Positions 22,701 to 33,950 of a DNA stretch of 64,000 nucleotides are shown one piece after another. Positions within the stretch are counted from its first letter, which is position 1. Each line of letters begins with the position of its first letter. Source of the DNA: Xiphophorus maculatus. Its lineage: Eukaryota > Chordata > Actinopteri > Cyprinodontiformes > Poeciliidae. The DNA lies in NCBI RefSeq assembly GCF_002775205.1, contig NC_036446.1, positions 12,524,565 to 12,588,564 on the forward strand, given 5' to 3'. A program made the position numbers and the translations under genes. The notes beneath the pieces are model-generated. The model worked only from the letters and a program-made list of their open reading frames with translations, did no database searches and was not told the DNA's origin.

Positions 22701-23646
22701 TGTCTGTCGTCTCACCTCCCCCATCAAGGTAACCACAGCGATCAAAGGGCAGTACAAACGCACTGTAGACCGAGTCACAGACGACACCATCCCCAACAGT
22801 CTCTCCATTCCTCTACCCAACTTGAACTCAAAATTCATCTCCACCTTCATTGCGACTGTCATCCCTAAGGTGAAGCTCCACCGCAGAGTGCTGTCTGAGG
22901 CACCAATGCCAGCCGCTCCAACGCTCCCGGCTTCCCTGCCAGATCCAAGCCGACCTCAGGTCCAGTACCTGAGCCTTCCTCATGTGGCTGGGGAAAGGCA
23001 TGGTCAGAAGCAGAGGTAAGCTGTTTCAGAAATATGGACCCTTTATTGAGGTGGATTTATCAGCTGCATATTCAAACTAACTCTAGACTACTATATGTGT
23101 TGGTGAGGTTTTATGATATTGCTCATGAACATAGAAACTCATCATCACATTTACTTTTATTTCTACAGGTTAGGAGAACCACAGCGGAACATCCAGCCCA
23201 AACCCCCGGTGGCCACTTACATCCCCCCCAGATTGTCTGCAGCCCCGGTCCTGGTTGTGGTTCCTGCTCAGCCACAGGCGCCGTCCATGATGCTCTGCAG
23301 AACCTCCAACGGCCAGAACTTCGTACCTTCAGCTCCCCCTCCTGCGCTGACAGCCAGGCCAACCAAGCCTCATAAATCCTTGAGGCCTTGCGGGGTCTGC
23401 AAAATACCCCAGTGTGGTGGACAGAAGAAGCGATACACACCCTCCAAAAACAAAACTGCTGGAAGTAGCCAAAAAATATTTACCTTTTGCCCAGCAACTA
23501 GGAGATCCACCACTTCTGTTTTTGAAGGCATTGTTTACGACAGCTTTGAGAATTTCAAGAAGTTTGTAGACAGTGAACTTGAAGACAAACAAACTAAAGA
23601 GTTTTTGTTTTGTCAGAAACACTACATTGGACAGAATAATCAGTAA
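22700..23646 (+). pseudogene. 3' part of a gene of unrecognised family
   Basis: An open frame runs from the IRG junction through exon 22700-23015, a GTAAGC...TACAG intron (23016-23168) and exon 23169-23646, ending in TAA. The join keeps the frame. The product is Pro-rich in the middle (PKPPVATYIPPRLSAAP) and ends in a Cys-rich segment, RPCGVCKIPQCGGQKKRYTP, then FTFCPATRRSTTSVFEGIVY and a helical tail. The CxxC...CGG pattern suggests a small zinc-binding unit. I think similar tails occur in transposon-derived teleost proteins, but I cannot name the family. No start or promoter is visible. It looks like a truncated duplicate, possibly still spliced. Confidence 0.45.
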
Positions 23647-24317
23647 AAAAATGTTTATATTATTTGTGACTTTTGTTTGTCTCATTGTTATTTATGTTAT
23701 ATTTGTTTATATTTTGTTTTTTTGTTGTTGTTGTTGTTGTTGAACAAATGAAAGTTTTCATAAATATAAATACTCTGTTCCCAACCAAACTAGGGAAAAA
23801 GTGTTAGAAAATGCATGGATGGATAAATACTCTGTCTAATTCGATTTATATTTGGGTCATTTTGTCTTGGTTCCCCTGGTAAAAGAGTTCAGAATAATCA
23901 GCATCTCATTGTGTTCATCTTTACTTCATCTGCATGTGACACATATATAAAGTTTTTGCCAGTGAGGAGAAAAAAAATGAATAAATAAATTACTTCTGGT
24001 GTTCCTCTTCATGTGATTTAAAACTGGTCACATTTTTAGACTCAGTTCAGGGAAAATATCAAGTGAACAAACTGAACCATGAATGTAAAGACGATCAGCC
24101 AGGAAATGTTTCTTCTTCATGCATTTATTGATTTATTTTGCCTTTCTGAGGCAGAGAAAGCTCCATTAGGGAGGTCAAGATCAGGTGAGAAAAATACAAC
24201 AAAACAATTCATTTATTCTAATTCTACAAACATGTGCATCAAAAAGATGAAGATACAATTATAAAATTATATGTGAGAGGAAATTTGATGAGAATTTTAT
24301 TTCATGATAGTTTATGT
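23647..24317. other. Spacer and 3' flank of protease homologue A
   Basis: From about 23828 the sequence is shared with 42053 onward and is the downstream flank of the - strand protease genes. It includes a (TTG)n tract at about 23724-23741. A polyadenylation signal (AATAAA on the - strand, 24296-24301) sits 17 bases after the stop of copy A. No other gene. Confidence 0.6.
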
Positions 24318-27300
24318 TTAAATAAGCCCAACTGTAAATTTTATCCACCCCAGATATTCACAGACATCCATGACTGCAGCTGGTTTGCGACATGTGTAGT
24401 AGTCTGGTCCACCAAAAGAAATCACACCATAAATCATGCCGTTGTACACCACTGCTCCACCATCATCGCCCTGTAGAAAAATTTTATTGATATATTTATG
24501 TATGTTGTAAAACAGAAAAGTCTTCTAATCGCTGTAAAGAGATATTGAAGAAACAAACTTACATAGCAGACATCCTTGTTTGGTGTTTCAACATAGAATA
24601 AATGGCCAAATGTCGGCGTGACGACAGAAACCCGAATAACTCTCATGTCGACACACTGAAGATGTGCAGGAATAGGAGAATTGGGGGGCACTGTAGAGAA
24701 ATATGAGAATCATTAACATGTTCTTCACTCGACCGTCTCTGTAGAGACAGAAACAAAGATTTTATTCTCATAACTTCAATATTTCTCTCACAGTGCTGAT
24801 TATTGGGGCCAGTGGTTGTTGCTCCCTCTCCTGCCAGCTGAACAACATCACCTCTAAAACACAATAAGAATAAAATGTAAATATACAAGATAACAATATA
24901 GAAAATTAATTGTTATGAAGAACAATGAAAGAACAGAAAAGAAATCCATGAAGGACTTCATCCACTGACACAGGAGTGTCCACCTCCAGTCCTCAGTGTG
25001 TCCTGTGTCCTTTACATGTGTCTCTGGTCCAACACACCTGAGCTAAACAGGTTCTGGTTCTGCTGGTGGCCTGATTACCTGACTCAGGTGTGCTGAAGCA
25101 GAGGCAGCAGGACTGGAGGAGGGAGTCGAGGATGTGGCTGTTGCTGATAAGAGAACATTCGCTCCAACGTCTGGCGAGTAATAAATTGAATTTAAAGGTG
25201 GTTTTGGCATAAACTGGATTGTGAGTGGATCAAGATGGCTAGTTGTAGTGGGGGGCTTTCAGAAGATGAAAATGTAGACATAGGATGATCTATGGTAGAA
25301 AATAGAAGAGAGGAAGGGGGAACGATAAGGTTAAAAGGGGACTAAATGCTGGTAAAAGAATCTCTTGAGGATGAGGAAGAAGAGTTGAGATAAGCAAGAA
25401 AATAATGATGGAAGATTTTAATGTTTTATTAAAATTTAAGGCTGGACAAGATATGATTGGAGTAAGTCCTATCAGTTTGTCAAATGGATTATAGAAAGTT
25501 ATTGGAGATGTAGAACTAGCTAACGTCTTAAGGAATGTGGAGGTGAACATCCTTATGGTGAGTGTGGAAATAATCCTGTTAAATGTAACTGTGGAGGAAG
25601 TCATACTGCAGAATATGCAAGATACATGATAAGAAAAAAGGCAGCTGAAATTCAAAAACTTAAAACTGATAAAAGAATTGCTTATGCTGGAGGAGTGGAA
25701 GAAGTAAAAAAAATAATAATGATCCAAAAACTAATGATAAAATCAAGAGTGGCAGACAATCAATGTAATATTACATTAGAAAAATGTATTCCTTTTCTTG
25801 CATATATCATAAATTGCTCAGAACAAGCAAGAACTAAACTAAAAAAATAAAAATCATAGTAAAGGCAGCTACAATGTTTTTTAATGTCAAAGATTTATCT
25901 TGGGGGGGGGAAAAACCATGATGAACTTGGACATGGGGAAAAATCATCTGAAGCTGACGCTTCTCAAATCGTCACATAATTCTAATATTACAATGGAAAG
26001 CTCACAGTCTAATAGCAAATGGCCAGAAATTTAAAGGCTGCATTAATAATCTATATACAAAACCAGATATAATATGCATTCAAGAAACATGAAACACAAA
26101 TATTAGAGCAAAAATAGGAGGGCAAATAAGTTCAAAATATCAAGTAGAGAATGGTACTCCCCAAGGTAATATAAGTTCTATGCTATTGATTATAATGATT
26201 AATGATATTTTTAGTAGTATAAATGTTTTGGTGTCTCATTATTTGCAGATGATGGTATTATTTGGAAGAGGAGAAAAATACAGAATTTGTAAATAGGAAA
26301 CTACAAGAAGCATTAAATAGTGTAGAAGCTTGGGCCTTAGGATGGGGATTTAGATTCTCAACATCCAAGTCTAAATTTGTTGTTTTTACAAATAGAAAAT
26401 TAAATATTAATGTAAATCTCAAATTATATGGGGATGTTATAGAAGGATCAAATTAAATGTTTGGGTATCTGGTTTGATAAAAAAAAAAAAGTTACATGGA
26501 AAATACATGTAGGTAAAATAGTTGAAAAAAGTTGTTTGTTTTTTTTAAATGAATATAATGAGATGTTTGAAAGCAAAGAATGAGGGGAAGATGGGAATGC
26601 ATTAAAGACCATTTATATTGGACTAATTAGATCAATTTATGATTATGGATGTATTTTATACAATTCAGCTTCAAGTAGTTCATTAAAAAAAACAGAAGAG
26701 AATATCAGGCATTAAGACTTTGTTGTGCAGCGATGAAAACTACTCCAGATTCAGCTCTACAGGTTGAGATGGGTGAGATGCCACTGGAGCTCAGGAGAGA
26801 ACAACTAGCCATAATTTACTGGACAAATATTAAAGGACATAATGAAGTTCATCCTTCATATGTTACACTGCAACCTTGTCAAGAAAAAGAAACAAATTAA
26901 TAGTTTTGGCTGGTTAATCATAAATAATTAACAATTATAATAATTATGATAATAATAATTAACCGTTGGAATAGTTAACTTTCTAATTAGTCCTGTGGTT
27001 GTTATTCCATCATGGATCTTTGGACAGGTTGAAGTTGATTTAAACTTATTGAACAAAGGGAGACAGTTAGAAAAGAAAGAGGTGGAAAGTTATATAGAAA
27101 GAGAATATTCAGAGTATATACAAATATATACAGATGCTTCTAAAATGTTAAATGATAGATATATAATTTGTAATTCTAGATTTAAATATTATGAGAAATA
27201 AAAGAATAACAGATAAATTGACAGTGTATACAGGTGAATTAATGGCTATTTTAATGGCTTTAGAATGGATTGAGGAAACAAGACAGAGAGGTTTTAATTT

Positions 27301-30300
27301 GTTCAGATTCAAGTAGTGCATTAATAAGTATTCAAGAGTTAAATTCAGAATCAAGGCAAGATATTATATTGGATATAATTCTCTCAATTTTTAGAATTAA
27401 AAATTATGGTTCTCATGTTAGACTAGTTTGGATTCCTGCCCACATTGGTGTGGTAGGAAATGAGTTGGCCGATAGTTTTGCTAAGAGTGCAGCAAAGAAG
27501 AATATTGTTGATTTAAATATTAAAATAAGTAAAAATTAGGTAAAGAATATTATTAAAATGTATATCAAGAAGAAATGGCAAGAGCACTGGGATAGAGGAG
27601 GCAATAGGTTTTATTATAGTATCCAAAAAAAGTTGGGGAATTAAGGAAATGTAATAGAATTAAAAAAAGAAGAAGCTGTTATATCTAGAATCAGATGTGG
27701 ATATACAGAATTAAAATAATTAATACACATAATACCAGTTGTTGTAATTATTGTGGAAAATTAGAAACAGTACAACATATTTTTTTAGAATGTAATAAAT
27801 ATGTTCAGGAAATAGATAAGTTACTTAGAGATTTAAGAAGGAATAAAAATGAATTTGATATTAGGGAATTGTTTCAGAAATCATCTGGGGATGTAGTTTT
27901 TAGCAGCATTTTAGTTTTCTAAGACGAATGGGCATTATGGGGAGATTATAATTAACGATTAGGTTAAACATCTGATCCATACTCCAGTATGAAAGGTGCG
28001 GTAATGCACTTATAAGTTGTTTGCCAAACACCATAAAAAAAGGAAAGAAGAAGGAAGACTGGAGGAGTGGAGACAGAAAACCTGAATTCATGGTGTTGAT
28101 CAGTGAAACACTTACACTTGAAGACGACGCCTGCAGTCTGGTAGCTGAGCAAGTGGGACATCTCTTACTGGTGTCTCAAGCTTCAGCAACATGACGTTAT
28201 GCTGCTGGCCGAAACGCGTATAAATCTTAGGAGCTTGTAGGATTACCTGTCTCTGCTGCCAAGCAGTCCGTGGATGAACTTTTAAAGTTGCCGCAATAGT
28301 CCTGAAGAAAAGGTTAGATTATAATGAACAGACAGAAAACCTGATCATCTGCAGATAAAACTGTCTTCATGTTTCTTTCCTACCATCCTCGCTCAGCCTT
28401 CCAGCAGTGACCTGCAGTCAGGATCCACTGAGGACGGATCAGAGATCCTCCACAGCGGTTCATATGAGTACCATTGCTGCTCTCCAGCCGAACATGATAA
28501 AGACGCTCCGTGTCATAACACTTTTGACCTCCAATGATTCTCTTCTGCAGAGAAACATCTGAGTTCACTGAAACACCTGAAGAAGAAAAAGGAGGACTTT
28601 ACTCAGAAATCAGGTGCAAACATGGCTGCTGGAACAGAAAAAGGATAAACAGTTAAAGATTAAAAAGCATCACAGTTTATATGCAAAGAAGTTTCAGCCT
28701 GAAACAGAATCAGAGGGAAGTTTGAGAGTCACAGAGAGCAGCAGCCTCAATGGAACCAGTGGAAGTGTCCTGCTCTCTCCCATCTTTACTGATAACTTTG
28801 CCTGAGCTATTTTTAAAGTGACAGTTTTTATAGTTATATTCACATTTTCAACATCATAACTGGATTACTACAAACCTAAGGACTGGGGGATTTTCTTACT
28901 TTTATTTTTACCTTACTTTTCTTCATCTCCAAGTTGAACCAGGACAAAATGCCTCCAGCCGACCCCAAGGACATTAGCAGTATTATACAACGACTTCAGT
29001 CTATAGAAGTGAAGATCAAACAGCTGGAGGTGAACTTTGAAATCAAAGCTAACTGTGGAAATCAGACAACTCTTCCTCAAATCAACGGAGAGGTCGTACG
29101 CCTCGCATCAAGCAGCCCACCCTGGAACGCTCTGGGTGCCAAGCCGAAGCAAAAGTCTCACACCGCAGATCCGATGAGGCGACTAACAGGGAGAACCCCT
29201 CACCTGGACAAATCAGCGTGGCCGGCTCTGAGCCGAAACCCACCTTCAATCCTTAACACCTGTTCCACCAAAGAAAAACAAACAAGCAGCTGCAACCAAA
29301 ACGGTTCCACCGACCCCGCTCCCAAGAACAAAGCGACCAGCCCAAGCCTCAAAACATTCTGATTCTGTGGGAATCCCACTGAAAAACAGATTTTCTGCAC
29401 TCCAGCCTGAGCCTCTGAGTGAAACCTCGCTTCCAAACATCAACAATGAGGCAAGACCAACACATCCACCCCCCAAAGCCCCAATGGACAAAGCCGCTAC
29501 CAGGAAAACGAAAGGTATGCCAAAAGTGCTTATTGTTGGAGATGAGGCAGTAAATGGAATCAGTCATGTTTGCAATCCCAAGAAAACGAGAGTGATTTCT
29601 TTTCCTGGTGACACTGGTGACACTGTATCTGACACACTGAAGATGTGCTGGTGACACTGTATCTGATTTAACTTGTAAAGTTCTTTCGCTAACCGCTGAT
29701 CAGCCAGATATTGAGTCTTTAGTTGTGCATGTTGGAGCCAACGATCTGGCAAAGCAGAAATCTGAGATTCTGAAAAAGGACTTTAATATTCTTCTGAACA
29801 CTATGGGAAAGTTAAAAATGAAGTCATTTCTCAGTGGTCCAATTCCATCACCTCAATGGGGAGACAAAAAACACTCCAGGCTGGATATGATAAACAAATG
29901 GCTGATTAAAACCTGCTCTGCCAGCTCAGTGACCTTTATCGATAACCTCTGGATCTATTGGCAGCGCTTTCACCTTTTTGGAAGAGGTGGACGCAATCTT
30001 AATAAACATGGGATAAAGCTGCTCACTGCAAATATTTCTCATCTTATCAACAAGGACAACAACGTGATCATCGCTTCAGAAGAACAGGCTCAAGGATGTC
30101 TGACTAGGATGAAACCCTCTGCATATCAGGAACAACCAGTTTCAAAACAAGCTGATACAACATCGACTGAAGACGGAGCGACTGGTTCCCTTCCTCCTTC
30201 TCCCCTCCTTCTCTGCTCACCCACTCATTCACAGGATTCATAAGATACACATGAAGAAATGTCTTCTGGACCGGAGTTTCTTAAATTTACAGATGGAATT

Positions 30301-33300
30301 AATCAACAGGTTGTACTTGGGACGTCTCTCCTTAGCGCTCACATAGCAGATCTCACTTCATTTAAGCCACCTGCCTCTGACTTCCCAGAGGATCCATCAC
30401 TCTGCGTTTCTGAGGTCTGAGGCCGGGGTCCAGATTTTATCTTTACACCCTTCTTACTCCAGAATGTGTCTGGCCCCCCGGCACTGCAAAACAGGACATT
30501 ACCTGTCCGGATCACTACAAGAAAATTTACAAGAAACAGAAACATAAAATACAGCTGTTTTAATTCAAACATCAGACTGATCCCCTGCCTAAAGGAACCT
30601 CAGACTGAAGAACTCTTGGCCTCCAAGTCACTTAAACTAGCTCTTTTAAATACCAGATCTCTCTGTGCTAAAGCTCTATTAATTAATGATTTCATCACTG
30701 ACCATAATATCGATGTTATGTTTCTGACAGAAACATGGTTGAATGATAATAATGAACCGATCATACTAATTGAATCTGCGCCTCCTAACTACAATTTCTT
30801 CAGTGAGAATAGAAAACATAAAAACGGAGGAGGCGTGGCTTCAATATTTAAGAATACCATAAATTGTAGTAAAATCTCTTTGGGTCACTCCACCTCTTTT
30901 GAATATCTTGGAATTGAGGTTAAAGGCCACAAACAAACTTTGACAGTAACTCTATACAAAACTCCAACTTTTGTGGAAAATTTCTTCACTGACTTCAATG
31001 AGCTTCTATCTCTCATATGTATTGATTATGATTGTTTAATAATTGTCGGTGATTTCAACATTCATGTTGACAACCCCCAAGACAGAGGGGCAAAAAAGCT
31101 CGCTAATATTTTAGAGACTTTTGGTCTAACACAACATGTCAAACAAGCAGCACACACTCAAGGTGTCGGGTTCTGGGGGTCTTGGTCCTTTTTCCTTTTT
31201 GTTTTTCTTTTCCCCTCTTCCTGGTGTGGGTCTGTAGCATCACTGTTGCCCACTAGATGGAGCCAGAGGCTGTCTACCTGGGAGGCGCGCCCATGGGTTT
31301 TAAGCACCTTGCAGTCATCATCTCATCATCCTCTGGAGGTTAAAGAAGCTGACTGCCAGCACTTCGATGCCGCAGTTTACCTGCTTGGTAAACTGAGCCC
31401 CTCGGAGCTAGTCCTCTGAGCTTTTTCCCTCTAAGTAACTCTTTGTTGTCCTCTGTGCTCTTCAGGAATTGTTTACTCCTCGAGACGATTTGGATTCTCC
31501 AGAGTGGTTTCCATCCTGGCTTTTTGGTTAAAGCCCTCCTCGTGACACCGTGGACTGTACCCACTGGTTGCCCGAGTCTCGTTTTCACCTCTCCCGTCAG
31601 ATCTCAAGATTCTCAGTTTTCATCGGCTGGCAGTCGGACCTCACCTCCACCTCCGTCAAGTAAGCACTTACCTGCCCGCCCTCCACCGCAGCCTCCTTGT
31701 CTAGGATCCCCGCTTGTTTACAGAAGCCGGATCCGTTGACTTCAGTCTGGAACCCACAGACAACCTTCTTGATTGTGATCATTCTTTCCAAAGTAAGAAC
31801 CGATCTAGTCCTATCGCAACTCCCGTTTCCCATTAGACTCGAACTCACCATCTCCTCCTGTTCTGCAGTTTTCCGCTGTCTTCCAGACTCCACCCCAGGA
31901 TCCCCACCATATCACATTACTTTGTTTTCTTCAATAAAAAATCTTTAACTGATTTCCGTTCTCTGTGGTGTTCTGCATGTGGGCAAAAAGCTTAAACGCC
32001 AACATGACACAAGGACACACACTGGACCTGATTATCAGTAAGGGTGTGAATATTTCCAATGAACTACATAAATGGAGGACAGCAACACCATTGGTCGAGG
32101 CTTCCCAATACACACCGGTAGAGCTGGGACTCTGCCCAAACAAAACAAATACAGGAAAAATGACCCAATTTCAACTACTTAATTATAAAACCCTACAGGA
32201 AATTATAAGTCAAATAAGCTCCAGTTCCTGCTGTCTGGATGTTTTACCCACACATTTCTTTAAGAAAGTCCTGCGTGTTATTGCTGCTGATCTGATCCAA
32301 ATAGTAAACTCATTGCTCTCATCAGGCATTTTCCCCCAGGCTTTGAAAACAGCAGTAATCAAACCACTTATAAAAAAGAACAATCTGGACAAATCACTAA
32401 TGCAGAATTACAGGCCGATCTCCAACCTCCCATTCATCAGCAAAATTATTGAAAAAGATGTGTGTAAACAATTAACTAGCTTCCTAACTATAACCAACCT
32501 CTTTGACTCCTTCCAGTCTGGTTTTCGTGCTCACCACAGCACAGAGACCGCCCTCGTAAAAGTGTTCAATGACATCCATATAAATACGGACTGTGGCAGA
32601 ACCACAGTGCTGGTTCTGTTGGACCTCAGTGCAGCTTTTGACAATATTGACTATGACATATTACTGAATCGACTGGAGAGTTGGGTCGGACTCTCCGGTC
32701 CAGTGCTTAACTGGTTTGAATCCTACATAAAGAACAGGGATTTCTTTGTTTCAATTAAAAACTTTTCATCAAAGAGGTCAAAGGTCACATGTGGGGTACC
32801 CCAAGGTTCAATCCTAGGACCCCTTTTATTTAATATTTATATGCTCCCACTAGCTCAGGTTATAACAGGAAATAATATTAGCTACCATAACTATGCAGAT
32901 GACACACAGCTCTACATTACGATGTCACCAGGTGACTCAGAGCCCATCCAATCACTGAACAGATGCTTAGAACAGATAAATGTGTGGATGTGCCAAAACT
33001 TTCTCCAGCTGAACAGAAACAAAACTGAAGTTATTATTTTTGGACCTAAAGAGGAACGATCTAGAGTCAATGCACAGCTTCAGTTATTACAACTGAAAAC
33101 CAGCGATCAGGCCCGAAACCTGGGAGTAGTGATGGACTCTGACCTGAACCTCCAGAGCCACATAAAGACAGTTACAAAGTCGGCCTTCTATCACCTGAAG
33201 AACATTTCCAGGATTAAAGGACTAATGTCTCAGTCAGATCTAGAGAAACTCATCCATGTGTTTATCTTTAGTCGCATTGATTATTGCAACAGCGTCTTCA

Positions 33301-33950
33301 CAGGTCTGTCCAACAAATCAATCAAACAGCTGCAGCTAATCCAAAACGCTGCTGCTCGCGTTCTCACTAAAACCAGGAAGATAGAGCACATAACACCAGT
33401 TTTAAAGTCCCTACTCTGGCTCCCTGTAGCTCAAAGAATAGACTTTAAAATACTGTTGTTAGTTTATAAGTCACTGAACGGCTTAGCACCACAATACATT
33501 AAAGATCTGCTGTTGTTGTATCAACCTTCCAGACCTCTCAGGTCTTCCGGTTCTGGTCTGCTCTGCATCCCCAGAACCAGAACCAAACGAGGAGAAGCAG
33601 CTTTCAGCATCTATGCACCACAAATTTGGAACAAACTTCCAGAAAACTGTAAAACAGCTGAAACACTGAGTTCTTTTAAATCTCAACTGAAAACCCACCT
33701 GTTTAGAATTGTATTTGAAATGTAATCAATTACAAATGTATTGATGTAACTTGACTTAATGCTGTGTTTTGATTATTGATTCTATGTTGTTTCTGTGTTT
33801 GTAATGATGTAAAGCACTTTGAAATGCCTTGCTGCTGAAATGTGCTATACAAATAAAATTTGATTAATTGATTGATTGAAGTGTCTCCAGTGTGTCTGGT
33901 GTTTCCGACTCACCCAGCCCCAGCAGCAGCAGAACCTTCAGCAGAGCCAT
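24318..33950 (-). CDS. Trypsin-like serine protease homologue A (predicted inactive)
   Basis: Secreted chymotrypsin-fold (S1A) protein of 252 residues. Exons on the - strand: 33950-33914, 28576-28384, 28301-28116, 24853-24792, 24690-24563 and 24470-24318, with consistent phases 1, 2, 2, 1, 0. Signal peptide [13 protein letters not shown]; activation site QKR|IIGG. The His57 motif is present (LTAGHC). The Asp102 motif reads HNVMLLKL, so Asp is replaced by Asn. The Ser195 motif reads KDVCYGDDGG, so Ser is replaced by Asp while Asp189 of the trypsin pocket is kept. The Cys136-Cys201 pair is not evident. With two of three catalytic residues changed, it should bind rather than cut. Intron 1 holds a 5.1-kb L2 LINE and intron 3 a 2.9-kb I-type LINE, making the gene about 9.6 kb against 1.6 kb for copy B. 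Confidence 0.8.
24975..25110. repeat. Half of a hAT-like MITE inside intron 3
   Basis: The stretch with GTCCACCTCCAGTCCTCAGT and GTGTCTCTGGTCCAACACAC resembles the arm of the MITE at 12589. It is shared by copies B (43193-43340) and C (48370-48510), so it predates the protease duplications. The I-type LINE inserted at its end. Confidence 0.5.
25122..28056 (+). mobile_element. I-clade (Nimb-like) LINE, internally deleted
   Basis: Flanked by the 11-bp target duplication GACTGGAGGAG (25111-25121 and 28057-28067). The site is uninterrupted in protease copies B and C. Readable pieces in order: a gag-like ORF with Cys-His knuckles ([20 protein letters not shown]), a scrap of endonuclease, reverse transcriptase pieces ([17 protein letters not shown]), an RNase H domain ([30 protein letters not shown]) and a C-terminal CNYCG...H...C knuckle. 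It ends in an A/G-rich tail. Stops and missing segments show it is dead. RNase H after RT places it in the I group. Confidence 0.8.
28934..30243 (+). pseudogene. L2 LINE ORF1, frameshifted
   Basis: Three successive frames cover ORF1: 28934-29362 (N-terminal coiled-coil-like region, [20 protein letters not shown]), 29367-29654 ([10 protein letters not shown], the first block of an esterase fold) and 29725-30243 ([10 protein letters not shown] and HGIKLL, later esterase blocks). An esterase domain in ORF1 is known from CR1/L2 LINEs. At least two frame changes separate the parts, one caused by a 30-odd-base inserted duplication near 29620-29660, so ORF1 is not functional. Confidence 0.7.
30466..31163 (+). 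pseudogene. L2 LINE ORF2 5' part: APE endonuclease
   Basis: The frame shows the apurinic-endonuclease motifs of non-LTR retrotransposons in order: LLNTRSL, LTETWL, NGGGVA, and GDFNIHVD (catalytic Asp and Asn). It is cut by the solo LTR at 31163. The RT part resumes at 32010, and the two sides are in the same frame if the LTR and one target repeat are discounted. The endonuclease-RT linker appears short relative to the family. Confidence 0.8.
31164..32009 (+). mobile_element. Solo LTR nested in the L2 ORF2
   Basis: An 846-bp sequence starts TGTCGGG and ends ATGACA, the TG...CA ends of an LTR. It is flanked by the 5-bp direct repeat CAAGG (31159-31163 and 32010-32014). A polyadenylation signal (AATAAA, near 31934) lies close to the 3' end as in an R region. 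No internal coding sequence remains, so it is the product of LTR-LTR recombination. The 5-bp duplication fits Gypsy-type elements or retroviruses. The family cannot be decided without an internal region. Confidence 0.75.
32010..33725 (+). CDS. L2 LINE ORF2 3' part: reverse transcriptase
   Basis: Long open frame with the RT blocks in order: [66 protein letters not shown] and the catalytic YADDTQLYI. The family C-terminal domain follows ([20 protein letters not shown] through [12 protein letters not shown]) to a stop at 33725. All catalytic Asp residues are intact. It lost its endonuclease upstream through the LTR insertion, so this copy is unlikely to move unaided. Confidence 0.85.
   Translation, partial: QGHTLDLIISKGVNISNELHKWRTATPLVEASQYTPVELGLCPNKTNTGKMTQFQLLNYKTLQEIISQISSSSCCLDVLPTHFFKKVLRVIAADLIQIVNSLLSSGIFPQALKTAVIKPLIKKNNLDKSLMQNYRPISNLPFISKIIEKDVCKQLTSFLTITNLFDSFQSGFRAHHSTETALVKVFNDIHINTDCGRTTVLVLLDLSAAFDNIDYDILLNRLESWVGLSGPVLNWFESYIKNRDFFVSIKNFSSKRSKVTCGVPQGSILGPLLFNIYMLPLAQVITGNNISYHNYADDTQLYITMSPGDSEPIQSLNRCLEQINVWMCQNFLQLNRNKTEVIIFGPKEERSRVNAQLQLLQLKTSDQARNLGVVMDSDLNLQSHIKTVTKSAFYHLKNISRIKGLMSQSDLEKLIHVFIFSRIDYCNSVFTGLSNKSIKQLQLIQNAAARVLTKTRKIEHITPVLKSLLWLPVAQRIDFKILLLVYKSLNGLAPQYIKDLLLLYQPSRPLRSSGSGLLCIPRTRTKRGEAAFSIYAPQIWNKLPENCKTAETLSSFKSQLKTHLFRIVFEM

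Larger units (their letters stand above)
28770..33877 (+). mobile_element. L2/CR1-type LINE inserted in intron 1 of protease homologue A
   Basis: Flanked by the 8-bp target duplication GAAGTGTC (28762-28769 and 33878-33885). Copies B and C have no insertion here. It contains an ORF1 with an SGNH-esterase-like segment, an ORF2 with APE endonuclease and reverse transcriptase, and the typical 3' end GCTATACAAATAAAATTTGA followed by a TGATT-type tail. It lies antisense to the host gene. A solo LTR (31164-32009) has jumped into its ORF2. The long open RT frame indicates a young insertion. A related 5'-truncated copy is at 51465-53225. Confidence 0.9.
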
